A stretch of DNA of 64,000 nt. Origin: Climacteris rufus. Lineage: Eukaryota; Chordata; Aves; Passeriformes; Climacteridae. Location of the stretch: the NCBI GenBank assembly GCA_013398175.1, contig VZRZ01008573.1, positions 1-64,000 on the forward strand. Direction: 5' to 3'. The first letter of the stretch is position 1; the number at the start of each line of letters is the position of its first letter. The position numbers and the translations under genes were made by a program. Shown in pieces: positions 51,264-62,680 of the stretch. The notes beneath the pieces are model-generated. The model had not been told where the DNA came from and made no database searches. It saw only the letters and a program-made list of their open reading frames with translations.

Positions 51264-52025
51264 ATATCTGTACAAGTTCAGATTTTCATTACCATTCCCT
51301 GTCATATACTTAACTTGTAAAAGCTCAGCCATTTGTTTCTGTGTATAACATCCTCTAGAGAGCTCCTCCTTGCTATGACCTTCCCATTACACTCCAGGAG
51401 GTCTCAGTCATTAGTTAAGCCCTGGCCACTGCATCCTGAATGGAAACCATAGAGCATAGCCTAGTCTATAGCTCAGTTATGAATTTCAGTGTACTGAAAC
51501 TCAATGCCAACTTCAGAAATAAAGACCAGGTTGATATCCATTAGCCCCTGTGGCAGTAACCACGGGATGTCCCCTCATTAGAGAAGCGAGATTATATTAG
51601 TGAGAGCCACATGGTGACATTTTCTTCACTCATGGGAGTTTCTGTCTGCCCTAAATTTTGTAAGGTTTCTTGGAGCTTTGAACAATGATGTGAAGGCAGA
51701 CAACTATGGCATAGTTTGTGTATTTCTTCTGAAGCTTGTTCATCATGTCATGCCACTTTATTAAATATTACATGAATGAATACTGTGAATAGCTAGCATC
51801 TTGTCTTTTACACTTAATGAGCAACTGCAGCATCTTTCCTCTGCATCACTTTATCTTAACAGTGAGTTAGCCTCTGTAAACTCATTCCTTTTACATTTAA
51901 TTTTCTGAATCATTTTCCTGGGTCATCCTTGCCCACCAGAGAGCATTAGAAACCACCCATGGCTTAAAAGTCAGGCCTGTGAATACTTAGATTGAAGTTA
52001 TCTCTTTAACTCTTTTCCAACCCAG
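51264..52025. other. Non-coding stretch before a terminal exon candidate
   Basis: No recognisable gene or mobile element. The last 30 bases (TTATCTCTTTAACTCTTTTC and then CAACCCAG) are pyrimidine-rich and serve as the acceptor for the next entry. Confidence 0.5.
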
Positions 52026-52108
52026 GAGCATTTAAGAACCTAACGTCCACAAACGGAGGCTATAGTAGTAATGAGGATGTGCTGGACTTAGACACTGAAC
52101 CTGTGTGA
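52026..52108 (+). CDS. Candidate terminal coding exon, function unknown
   Basis: A strong acceptor (pyrimidine-rich tract, then CCAACCCAG) is followed by an open frame that starts in phase 1 (two bases, then GCA). It runs 26 codons to TGA at 52106-52108. The other two frames close within a few codons. The peptide begins AFKNLTSTNGGYSSNE and ends DVLDLDTEPV. It is polar and acidic, with a short C-terminal T-x-V-like ending (TEPV) that could, by inference, resemble a PDZ ligand of a membrane protein's cytoplasmic tail. An ATTAAA signal at 52411-52416 would give a 3' UTR of roughly 300 bp. I do not recognise the protein, and no adjacent upstream exon with a matching phase-1 donor could be confirmed. 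Confidence 0.33.
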
Positions 52109-55100
52109 AACCACAAATGGTTGTGGCTGATTTGTCATATACCATTTGTCTATATCATACATAGTGCGTTTTGCTTCTGACACTTCTTACAAGATGTAAT
52201 TGGCATTTTGACTAAGGACACTAAGGAAAATTTCATTCTTTACATACCTTTCAGTTGTTCTATGATTTAATATTAGACTTATTTATTTTACTGTAGCCCT
52301 ACAGGAGACAACAACGCAAGCAAAGAATTCCTAGACACCTAGGCCAAAATTTTGTTACAATATTAATATATTCAAGTAATTTTACTTCTCTCTCTTCCTT
52401 ATGATTACATATTAAATGAAACCAAAACTGTGGAAATAATTAATTTTGCCTACAAATCCTGTGAGAGATTTAGCTGCAAAACAACTTTGTATTTTATCAC
52501 CTCAGCTTGGAATCAATATTAACAGATTTTGAGAGCTTGTGAATGTAATATCGTCACTCACATCGTAATGAGGATGTCATATTATCAGTGATACTTACAA
52601 CCTCTTATGTGTACTCAGAAAATTATGTGACTGGACTTGCTGAGATGCTGTATTCAAAAGTATGGAATACTTCTCCTCCAATATTTGCTACTCATCCTCA
52701 TGGGACTGTTTGATTTGAATAACAAACCCTGCAGGGAATTGGGGGCACAAGGGCTTTAGCCACTTATACTTCCAGGAAATATTCCTGAAGAGCACTTGGA
52801 AACACCACTTTGCAGAGATCTGGCAGATATCTGAATGATCACTCTTCTGGCACATTTCTCACATTGAGGAGCTAAAACAAATGGATATTACAGAACTCTT
52901 ACCATCTTACTTTGATGTGTATTCAGTGACTTTCATAAGCTTATCTTCATAAACCAATAGATTGTTCAGGTCCTTTGCCATTTAACTGAAATATTTAAAC
53001 TGAGAAAAGAAAATGCTTTAAAGCGTCAGAAATTATAATCTTAAAAAAAGTCACATGAGAAGTCACATCATCTTTTGTATGATGCAAAGGAAGTACAGCT
53101 CCTGAACTAAGCCTCTTGTCAATAATTCAGCCTAAATATTTCATTATAAAGATTCTCCTGGAATTCTGAATGGATGTTACTCTTCGTCTGCACATTCACA
53201 GTGGTCTTTTCAGAGCTACTGAACTACAAGAGACCTGATACTCACCCGTCCACTTGCTCCAGTAGCAAGTGCTGATTGTGATGGAATGCTTCATAGCAGC
53301 AAAACCTAGAGACTACACAGCTTTATCTCATTGAACATTGTTTGTGACTTGGAAATTTAGGGTATTGTAAGAGAATAGTAAATGTTTCAGAGTTTTCTTA
53401 AATTGACAGAGCTAAGAAACATGCATATGATACTTTGGATTAAAAGTTCTTCATATATTACAGAGCAGGGAACCGTCACTATTGAAAGCTCTAGAAAGTA
53501 CTTCTGATATACAGAATTAGACCTCTGAGGAAACAGTATTATTATTTTTCTCCTACTTTCTTTACTTATACAGTGACATATTGTGATGAATTCTTTGAGG
53601 AAAAGTATTGATAGATTGCATTCAAAGGGTCTGGCACTTGTCAATATGCTAATAGATTGGCCACCAAAAAAAAAGCTTTAAAAGTTGATATTTTTCTTTT
53701 TGCTGAAATATTCAAATTACTATTCTTCTAGCACAAATGGTTAGGATAAATGAGCAACATCTCACTCTCTCAAAAAACGAATTGAAGAGAATTAGCAGTT
53801 GCTTTGAAATACCATAATTCTTTTTAGTTACTGTGTAGTTAAAGTAGAGATGTTTTCACTTCAATGATTTTAAAGACTCAGGCTGGTCTTTAACAAATGC
53901 AAAACTTTTAAAGCTTCTTTGCAGATTCAAAAATTGTTATTTATAAAATAATACACAATTTAATCAAAGGAATTTATGCAAATTTCGAGGACTGAAATTA
54001 ACTGCAAATTACAATAAAATTATTCTTTTTATAATATTCTTCTTTAGGATTATGATGATGTTTCCTAACTATAAAGATAGACTCAGTAGCCAAGGCATAG
54101 CTTTTACATATGACGTTATACTGGATAAAGAACTCTAGCAATCAAGAGATACTGTTTTAAATCATTGTCACATAATATGGTTATAATTTTATGTGGTGCG
54201 TCTTTCCTCTGGGGCCTTTATTTCCTACATTTCATTATTATTATTTTCCAAAACTTAACTTTAAAATAGTTTATGTATGATATAGTACATTCTAATATTT
54301 AAAAATGAGATTGGCTCATTAATCATTAGCCTGTGATAACTAAAGAAAAAACACAGGAAGCAGTGCTTCACGTTTCCTTTGAACTGAGAGCACATGGTGG
54401 CAAACACTCTGTTCTTTGTTCCCATTTCCATTTGTCTTAATATTCATTTTGTTTATAGCACATATAACATGCATGCAAGGAAAACAAATCTGTGCCACAT
54501 CTTAAAGAAAAATAAATCAGTAATCAGGCAATGCACTTTGGGCAAATATAACAAGGCTACAGCAGCGGTGAAAGGCAGGGGAGCAAAAGACAAATGGCTC
54601 AAGAAATGTGCTGCCTGCAGAGCCTGAGGAAATGACCATATACATACAAGCAGTGCAGCAGTCAGACTTGTCTGTGAGCTCAGGAGATCTTGTAGACGTA
54701 ATGATGAGATGAGCAGCAGCCAATGCAAAACTTCATGCCTATTGCACACCTCATGCCTATCACACACTCTACCATGTTTCCTTACACAACCAAGAAATGT
54801 AAAGGACTGAGAGAAAGGACAGCAAAGCCCATTTCCACAAAAGAATGTCAAAGAGTTTTGTCATTAGAAGAAGCACATATTAGTGCCACCTTGGTGTTGG
54901 GCGCCCAACTACTTCTGGTGCTGAGGAAACCAAATCTGGAGTATCACATATGTCATTTGTAGCATACGGGTGAGAATTTGTGTATGAAAATTCACCAGGA
55001 AAAATTACTCTTAAACTTCAAATGTCACAAACACAGGTTTTCACTGTTTGGCCCAGAGCAGTTAAAGTTAAGCATTGTGCTTTATAATTTCTACATTTTC

Positions 55101-56756
55101 AGGGAAATCAGGATCTGCTATTTGCCAAACAATGATTTTAATATCATCCTACTTGAAACATTGTATGGATGTTACTTTATAGCAGAAGTATTAAGGCCTT
55201 AGGGCTTGCACTTGTTTCCATTTGATGTAATTGATGGAAATCAAATAATTTATTTCAATCTGTGTGAATTATGTCCATTTTCATGTACCTGATTTCAGAG
55301 GAATGAAGGTAATTAACTATAGCATCACACCATGATGCCATAATATTTCCTGCCTGTAAATTTTAAGTCTTTCAGGATAAACTTGGTTTTTTGGGAGATT
55401 TTCAGACCAAAGAGCCTTGATAAGAGTCTAAACTTCAGGGTGCTTCACATAAACTAGAAATCCTTTTAAGGTCTATATTCCACTAATTTTTAAAAATAAT
55501 TCTTATAAGTAATTTGACCAGGAGCTTGGTCTGTAGAGGCTGGGGTTTTTTTGTGTTTTGGTGGTTCGGTTTTTGGTGGGTTTTTGTTGGGTTATGTTTG
55601 CTTGTTTGTTTGGGGAGTGTGGGGGAGGTATTGGTTTGGTGTGATTTTTATTTGTTGTTTGGGGATTTTTGTTCCGGTTTTTTTTGTTGGTTGAGTTTTT
55701 AGTCAATGGAATTGCAAATAAATATAGCAAATATAATATAACAAATGTATTGTGCTGATTTATCAAATTTTTAAGTCTGTTTATTTTTCCCGAGGATTAC
55801 TTAAATTGGGGTTTGAAGTATTACAAGAATGAGTATGAGTTTTGACTCACATTATCTAGATATTTTAATGTCATAAAAATTAACCCAGTGTTGTTAAAAA
55901 ATGAGACCACCACTCAATTCAGTGAGAACGTACTGCATGTAGGCCAGACCAAAAGTATTTTTTATTGTGTTTTATCTCCAGGAAGTCTAGCATTCTGGCA
56001 GTGCAATATAGTTAAAAGTGAGAGAGCTAAGCCATGAATGCTACTCTAGTCACAAAAAGAAGGGTGCTGATGAGAGGCTAAACCTCTTCAAGCTCTTTTT
56101 CTTAAAATGGAGATGCACTGTGGGTCCTAGCAACATTGGCAGCTTTGGAAGCACATGTTTCTGTCATCCTTTGAACTCCACACTTTAAGCTATATGTTTT
56201 CATTCTTTTTGTGGAAATGCTGCATTTTCCCCAGATCCTCTTGTATGTGTTGACTGTCAAGTGCATTGCTTCATGACAAAACAATTACTCAGGCTTCTTT
56301 ACAGCCTTCCTGTCAAAGTTATAGAGAGCAGAGATATATCAATCTGGTTTGCAAATGAATACTCTTGACACATGATCTTGTGTTCTTATTAAAAAGAAAA
56401 TTGCATATTTTAAGGCTCCAATATAGTTACAGTTAGATTTCTAAAATGGAAAAAGAGGTAACTTTTAACTCGTCTGCCTGTAAGGATTTCTCAGGACTTC
56501 CTGAATTCCAAGAAGACAATTATATGTTTCTTTTTCTCATAGTTGCTGTTACAAGGACTTCTGAACCCTCTCATCAAGGTCAGTCAAGGTGCCATACTGC
56601 AAATGCTACATGCCTGCCTCAATATGGCAATTTCTGTTCACTTTGTAAGCAAAACATGTTACATCATTATCATGTAAGACCAACATAAGTACAAATAACT
56701 TCAGAATTCGCTACAAAGTGGTCACAGAAAAAGTGTGCTGAAGGTGTGTGCTCCAC
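52109..56756. other. Non-coding stretch with a G/T-rich tract
   Basis: No recognisable gene. The region 54453-54962 has overlapping open frames on both strands (132 codons on the minus strand, 77-79 on the plus strand) but no motif I can name. A G/T-rich tract at 55540-55700 is listed separately. Confidence 0.5.
55540..55700. repeat. G/T-rich strand-asymmetric tract
   Basis: About 160 bp in which the plus strand is almost only T and G, with many TTTTTGG and TTTGTTTGGGG words and several runs of three to five G. The strand asymmetry is strong. It may be a degenerate simple repeat, and G-quadruplex formation on the plus strand is possible. Confidence 0.8.
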
Positions 56757-57438
56757 CCTTGTGTCTTGGGTTACATGAAGGTATAACCAAAGGAATGTAT
56801 TCTTTCACCATCTCCATCACCTTTTGATGAGTTGTTAACAACGGGTCATTCACAACAGCTGACCACTGTACCCCACACCCTCTAAGACTGCAAACTGGGC
56901 ATTAGATAAGAGGCAGGTGATGCCTCTGTATCTTCACATCAATGACTCAGCCCTGATAACATCTTCTGAGAAGCAGTAAGTGCTCTGACGGGGATCATTT
57001 TCGGTAACAGGCCATCAAAGCCACCTGGAATGACATCATCCCATTGTGATATGCCCCGCCCCAAAAAAGAAGTAACTGAACATCCTAGCCACATAAAAGG
57101 AGTGGAGAAAACAACACAAGTCACCCATTTTCCACTAGATCTCCAAGAGGAAAGGAAATTCACAATCCCCTGAGCTCCCAGAGACAGACAGGATTTCTTC
57201 CTCAGGATCACCACTCCAACAGGACTGCAGCAACTACTTGACTGGACTGCTATCAACACCCTGACCAACAGGGTGTCAGGTTGTACTGTGACATTGTCAG
57301 TTCAGTCTGGTGTTTTCTGTATTACTACTTTTATTTTAATTTCTCCTCTTAAATTGTAGTTCTGACTTGGAATCTCTCGCAATATTTTTCTATGGGGTTA
57401 ATTACTCTGCTGGTTTGTTTCCAAACCAGTACACCTTG
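56757..57438 (+). mobile_element. ERV solo LTR with perfect 5-bp TSD (copy 2 of the inverted pair)
   Basis: A 672-bp LTR at 56762-57433, flanked by the direct repeat CCTTG (56757-56761 and 57434-57438). It begins TGTCTTGGGTTACATG and ends GTTTCCAAACCAGTACA. A TATA-like ACATAAAAGG lies at about 57093. It aligns with the reverse complement of 1545-2259 along its length, including CATCATCCCATTGTGATATG, CCCTGACCAAC and TTGTAGTTCTGACTTGGAAT. The two copies differ by many substitutions and small indels. The 5-bp duplication and sequence type fit avian ERVL-like LTRs by inference. No internal viral sequence adjoins it. The open frame 56939-57268 (-) is a shadow. Confidence 0.92.
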
Positions 57439-59272
57439 CCCTTCCAAGAGCCTGTGTTGTAAGTATACCAAATGCTATCAGGCACTGCCAACCAACTGAC
57501 ATTGTGATGCTGTAATTACATTTCTTTCCAGAACTCACTTCTTGTAAATACAAACACTGTCATATTAAACAAGAATATGCAAAGACTAAAAATGTCAGCG
57601 CTAAATACTGCAGCAACTCTGAAAATTCTGATGTTAAAATTAAACACTTTTGTTTACCTTTGCCCTTTTCTCCAGAGGAAAAAAAAGCAATATCACTTGC
57701 TGTATCTGCCTTATAGAGAAAATATTTAAACACATGCACATTCTTTCCATGGAAAATATTTAAATCCAAATTTGGAATCCCAAAGAAACTGATTGTGATC
57801 TGAACTCTGTGAAAGGTTGTAAATATGAAGTGAAAATATTGTACATATAAGTTTTGCAGGTAGAATTTGGCAATGTGGTTTGGAAAGTAGATAGCAATTA
57901 TCTTCAACTCCTGCTTATCTCAGTAGTTATTAAAATGCTTTATTTCCAAAATAGCAACCAGGAATGCTTTATGTGGAGAAGTAAAAGCTTGTAAAGTATC
58001 ACCTATTGAAACAATCAAAGGAATGTCAAGCTTGCATTTAAGAGGCACAGACCATGTTCTTTGAAGGCTTAGAAATAAAAAAAAAAAAATTTGAAACAGA
58101 TTTCTCTGTGGAAGGGCAAAATAAAAATTTATAATAAAATCTAAGAACATACATTGAGATTCCCTCCTTGCTATCAAGACTTCAGCTGAATCTAGCATAG
58201 TTTCAGATAAAACTCTGAGTTATTCCAATATGTAAGAGAGAACCTAAAACTAAAATCAGAGAACTTTACAGATTTTCATTTCTACATACTTTTGGATAGC
58301 CTTTCCTACTGGTTTAAATTAACATGGAAGTGAGGACTGTAACATCTAGTCATGTAGGATAGAGCAGAGGATACCAATGCTGCTGTTAGCTCAGAGGAAA
58401 GGGCATAATCCTCCCATAATCAAATGTCTCTGTTAATAGGGTCAAAATATACACATCTCTCAACAGAGACAGATAATTTTTGAAGAAAATAAATGAGTTA
58501 CAAGAAGGGAATTTTCTCATTTTTATGGTCAGGTACTGCTCAACGAACACTTAACTTCGGTGCTACAATGGTGAGAGAATTTATGCCTTTGTTCCAATAA
58601 AAGTAACATCAGTCAAAAGCAAGTACATTTTTACTGGATTCAGAAACCAGTCCAAGTGAGAAAGCAGAGGGCAGGGTGGTGGGGGGAAGTAGTGGTTCAT
58701 GCCATGAAAGATGAACACTGTATCCATCAATTTTCATAATGGAAATGCGTCAGAGTTTGTGGTTGGTTACAGGCTCAGAACTACAACACAACAGTGATAT
58801 GCTATGCTGCATAACAGGTGCAGTTTCTTCACTTTACAGAGCATGGAAAATATATGGGAGATAAGACAAAGTTGGGACTTTCAACTCTGCAGGGAGCTGT
58901 GCTCCTTAATGGCTTCACCTTCCCTCTCTCACTTTGACACAGTTGTCAGCTCATCTCAATTTATGGAAATGCTTTCAATATGCCTTTCTGCAGTAGTCTG
59001 CCATTAGTTTTACACTTGGTTCTTTCATGAGTGGCTCTTAATTACTACAGTTTAGTTCTATGGTCTTTGATAAACACATGCAGACTCCCTTTTTCAAGCT
59101 TTCGTCCTATTGAATTGAATGTGATGACTCCAGCCATTTCAAATGGAGTTAACTCAGGACGAAAATAACCCTCCACATAGATGATTAGATAACCATCATG
59201 GATCCCACTTTTATTAAGTTATTACAGGAGATGAGGCTTTGATATGAGTTAAAGAAACATAAATGTTTAGCA
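57439..59272. other. Non-coding stretch, nothing recognised
   Basis: AT-rich sequence with no recognised gene or element. The minus-strand frames 57560-57907 (115 codons) and 57920-58198 (92 codons) are the longest, but they are rich in F, I, K and Y, as expected from AT-rich DNA, and carry no motif. Confidence 0.5.
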
Positions 59273-59360
59273 CAGAATCAGAGAATATGCTGAGTTGGAA
59301 GGGACCCACAAGGACTATCAAGTCCAACTCTTAGCCTTGTGTAGGACACACCAAGACTGC
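59273..59360 (-). mobile_element. CR1 LINE 3' terminal fragment
   Basis: A minus-strand CR1 end of about 85 bp: AGAATCAGAGAATATGCTGA, then GTTGGAAGGGACCCACAAGG, then CAAGTCCAACTCTTAGCCTT and GTAGGACACACCAAGA. The word order equals that of the copy at 7247. Confidence 0.9.
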
Positions 59361-59710
59361 ACACATGTGAAGGGAAAAGAGAACAAAGTAGACTTCATTA
59401 CATTTTATCTGAACTGGGTTTTGGCTTCCGTCCAGTTTCCTGGACAGTTCTCCACTGCCTGAGTAGGTATCAGATGTCTGTACCTGCTTGTCAGCATGAG
59501 TGGTTTGCAGGAATAGCTGTATAACCGTTACAGAGATGGACCAGGGGTGATACATTTTGCTAACCCCCAATGGACAAAAACAAAATGCTGAACAGAGTTA
59601 AAAACACAGATATTGTTCCAATGATAACTTCCAGTTGACGGCTTCAGAACAAGTGCTTTCAAAGGCAGAGTGACCCTAACCAGAGATGACCCTCATAGGA
59701 CAACTGTATT
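59361..59710. other. Non-coding stretch, nothing recognised
   Basis: Short interval between the CR1 tail and the G/T-rich tract. It has no recognisable content. Confidence 0.5.
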
Positions 59711-59820
59711 TCCCGGTTTTTATTTCTTTGGGTTTTGTCTGTTTGTTTGGTTGGGGTTTTTTTGTTTGGTTGGGGGTTTTTTGTTTGGTTGGTTTGGTTT
59801 GGTTTTTTGTTTATTTTTTA
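59711..59820. repeat. G/T-rich (TTTGG)n-like tract
   Basis: Plus strand almost only T and G, with repeated TTGGTTTGG and GTTTGGTTGGGG words and G runs of up to five. It resembles the tract at 55540 in composition and strand bias. Confidence 0.82.
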
Positions 59821-59919
59821 ACAGATCCATGAAGACAAATTCCCTCTGCTCGCACTGTTTCTTTCCCTTCTATTTCAGGCAGAAGTCATGAAAGACATAA
59901 GCATTGTTGCAATGCCTCT

Positions 59920-60380
59920 GGGAGTAGCTGACGGCCCGGCCTGGCACCGCCGTACCGGAGCCGCAGGGACTGGGCCCTTCCCCTGCCCTGCACGCCAATG
60001 CAGCCAGGGGTAGCAAGCCCCAGGTCACCGCGGGGCATGGTGGCAGGGGCAGTCCCTGCCCAAAAGGACAGCTCATTGGTTCCTGTGCCGGTGCGGACAG
60101 CCGAGTGTCTGGCCGGCGCCCCCGTCAGTCATTGTAATGTAATCCTCTGCAGCGATTGGCTCTCTCCTGACTGCCCTCCCCTCGCTTCCGGGATATAACA
60201 GACACCCCCGAAAGCCATTTTGTCTTTACCGCACCCTCCATGGCTCCAGAAATAAAAACCTGCTGGCAATAAGCTGAAAAGAACCCTTCCTCACCTCTTC
60301 ACTTCTCTGCTTAAATTAAACCGGTGTGCGTGAACTGAGCCAAGATCTTGCGGGAGCTCTGATGTAGGCTCGACTCTGTT
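59920..60380 (+). mobile_element. GC- and CpG-rich LTR-like promoter segment
   Basis: The most GC- and CpG-rich segment of the window. Layout resembles a retroviral LTR: CCAAT-type boxes (GCCAATGCAG at about 59993, GATTGGCTCT at about 60153), a TATA-like GGGATATAACAG at about 60189, an AATAAA signal at about 60251, and a U5-like tail to about 60380 (AAACCGGTGTGCGTGAACTG). The spacing from TATA to AATAAA, about 60 bp, fits a short R region. I could not find a target-site duplication, so both ends are estimates. A host CpG-island promoter is the alternative, but the close AATAAA favours an LTR. The overlapping open frames at 59870-60198 come from GC richness. Confidence 0.55.
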
Positions 60381-60414
60381 CAGAGATTTGGTGAAGCCAA
60401 GTCACTTTTCCCAG

Positions 60415-60559
60415 GTCACAAGACCGCTGCTGAAGGCTCTGAGTTACTCATGCTTTTTACCCGTGGCAAAGCATGCGAAGTTTTTATATGACCAGAATAA
60501 TTGCACTCTCAAGCCTGTCAGAGGGACACTTAAAGTGGGAGATCTACACAGTGGCAGGG
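60415..60559 (+). CDS. Candidate exon just downstream of the LTR-like promoter
   Basis: A 145-bp stretch (48 codons plus one base) bracketed by CACTTTTCCCAG (acceptor-like) and CAGGG then GTAAGC (donor-like). Only one of the three frames is open. It begins VTRPLLKALSYSCFLPVAKH and includes KPVRGTLKVGDLHSGRG. The unspliced frame runs on to 60627. I recognise no domain. Its position about 35 bp after the LTR-like segment means it might be the first acceptor used by an LTR-started transcript, but an acceptor that close cannot be used from the LTR without a donor within it. Confidence 0.2.
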
Positions 60560-60627
60560 GTAAGCCTCTGTACCGTTTTCTGGAATATACATATTTTGCT
60601 ACTGAATGCTCAGCTATAAAATTCTAA

Positions 60628-61589
60628 ACCCAGAACCATTCAATTGAACTTCAAATTGCGAGGGGACATAGCTGCAGAACTCACTGATCTTAATGTGAAT
60701 TCCATGGCAGGAAAGAATATCTTTTTCTACAGACGTATATATAGTTGTTCAGTCATTTTCTTTTCGTTTCTTAGTATTTTTACCTACTGAAGTATTTTAA
60801 TGTAAATTGAAATGACTGGAAGTTTCTAAATTAGACCCTAAATTAGCATGTAATTGTATTAGAGGGTGAAACAAATACAATATAAGGCAAAAATCACGTG
60901 AGGATTTTTGTTATTAGGGTCCACTGAAGCCCACAAACAGACTTGGCAGCCTTTTGCACATGTTGCAAAAACAGGCCAAGAAGTAGAATGGATCTCAGAG
61001 ACTTACTACCTATACGCCAAATAAAAGAGAAAGGGATAAAAAGGGAGCTCTACTAGTCAGTAATGGCAAGCAGAATACACTCAGACAATTATAAAAGATG
61101 CTTGTTTACGTAATAACAGAGTTAGGCAGTGGTATCTTACGTTGATGATGAAAGAGGTGTAATGGGTATGGGTATGAGAAGAGCAGAGAAGCACTATTCA
61201 CATTAGGGAATACAGGAAATGGGTGGGTAGCATGGTGCTGAGTTCGTAACTTTTGTTTACTAAAAATACATAATTAAAAAAAATAATGCAAAGCCTAGGT
61301 TTCTAATGGCTGTCATCCTCACTGACTTCTGGCATGGTTTCCACCGAATTCATTAAGCTTGTCAAGTCAAAAATAAGCATACTCTCAAACTTTTCCTCAC
61401 ACATTAAATATAATTACCTTTGTCAAAAATGTCTGCTTCATATGAGTTACAATCTCTTTGATGAAACTTTAGGAAACTGCATTATATGAAGTGGAGCATG
61501 TGCTGCAATCAGTCAAAGATTACTCAAGCCAGGCATGTACCCTCCATAGAGCATTACTGGGAGGATTTCTGAGGGGTCAGTGGTGATGG
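60628..61589. other. Non-coding stretch, nothing recognised
   Basis: AT-rich sequence without a recognisable gene or mobile element. Confidence 0.5.
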
Positions 61590-61599
61590 TGATGATGAT

Positions 61600-62680
61600 A
61601 TTTAATGGCATCCTACTTCTAGGAAAGGCATCTTGATCTCACAGGTTTTAGAAGGTTCTCTAATTGCATTGCTTTGATTAAACTTTGAGCTGCAACAAAT
61701 TGTTCCCATGATCAAAAATACACTAGTTGACAAACCAAGCCACATTTGGTTCCTTTGATATTTGTTCAAAATCAGCTCCAGCTTCTGCCAGCAAGGTGTT
61801 TTGAGCCATTTCAACTCTGACAGCATGGGCTTCTTCAAACAGTTCCCTAGCTTCAGTGATGTTTGTATCCTCACCCTTTCTCATTAAAAAGTTGACAATT
61901 TATTTTCCAGGGTAAGCAGTAAATTTCTTCCTGATTTTTAATTCTTATTTTGTAACCATGGCATGCAGGGGGTCTGGGCATTGACCCCACAGAGGTGCAG
62001 CCTGTCATTATGCTTCTCCATCTTTTCTTTATGTGACATTTGGCCATATCAAATAATCCTTTTCTTCTCTAGGCAAAGGCAGACACACAAAATCTTCACA
62101 GAAGTTATTACTCTCTGTTACCCTGTGTTTCCTCAAGATCTCCTCTATTTCTTGGAAGAACAACTTGTCTGTTTGCAAATGTAGTGCCATAGCTGCCTGT
62201 GGGGTATCAATAGCACAAGAAGTGACTGTGAGGTAATCTCTTGTGACCAAACAAGTCCTGGCATAAATTAGAGCACTGATAGCATAGCTGCAGTGTGTAC
62301 TCACCAGCTGTGTGACACCAGCATTGAAATTCCTTTGACAGTGTCTTCACAGGGTTTTGCCAGCTCCACTCCATTCAGAAAAAGTGAAGATATGCCCTAA
62401 TCAGTTCTCACAGCCCCGCTGTGGCACATTAGCAACCATTGTTCCTGTTCTCTCTATCTACAGATACAGGCATTGTCAATCTTGCCTTCTGCTCTAAACC
62501 TTTCAGATGTGGATTGTAGTCCCAGTAACAAAGTTTACCTGAGTGGATAGTTCGCAGTCCTTCTGTTACAACAGCTGCAGCAATCCTGCTGCCTGCAAAC
62601 CTGTTCAGTTCAAGCAACCCATCTGCCCTTCTCCTGAAACTGGGAGCAGCCTTTTGTAATCTCAGCCATCACCACCCCCT
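61600..62680 (-). pseudogene. Possible degraded coding sequence in three broken frames
   Basis: Minus-strand stretch in which separate frames read like protein. From high to low coordinates: at about 62675-62430 a frame with LRLQKAAPSFRRRADG then LLELNRFAGSRIAAAVVTEG; at 62304-62029 a frame with QTDKLFFQEIEEILRKHRV; and at about 61896-61725 a frame with RKGEDTNITEARELFEEAHA, AVRVEMAQNTLLAEAGADFE and ending at a stop. The helical, charged third segment is the most convincing. Stops and frame changes separate the parts. Possible donor-like sites (CTCAG then GTAAAC at about 62537; CAGCTG then GTGAGT at about 62302) fall inside, so an intron-containing relic is also possible. No poly-A tail is visible. 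I cannot name a family, and chance is not excluded. Confidence 0.3.

Noticed and set aside
54453..54962. 132-codon minus-strand and 77-79-codon plus-strand frames overlapping
   Set aside because: No motif on either strand and no splice context; the hydrophobic minus-strand peptide is what a chance frame in this composition gives.
57560..58198. Two long minus-strand frames (115 and 92 codons)
   Set aside because: F/I/K/Y-rich composition from AT-rich DNA, with no recognisable domain.
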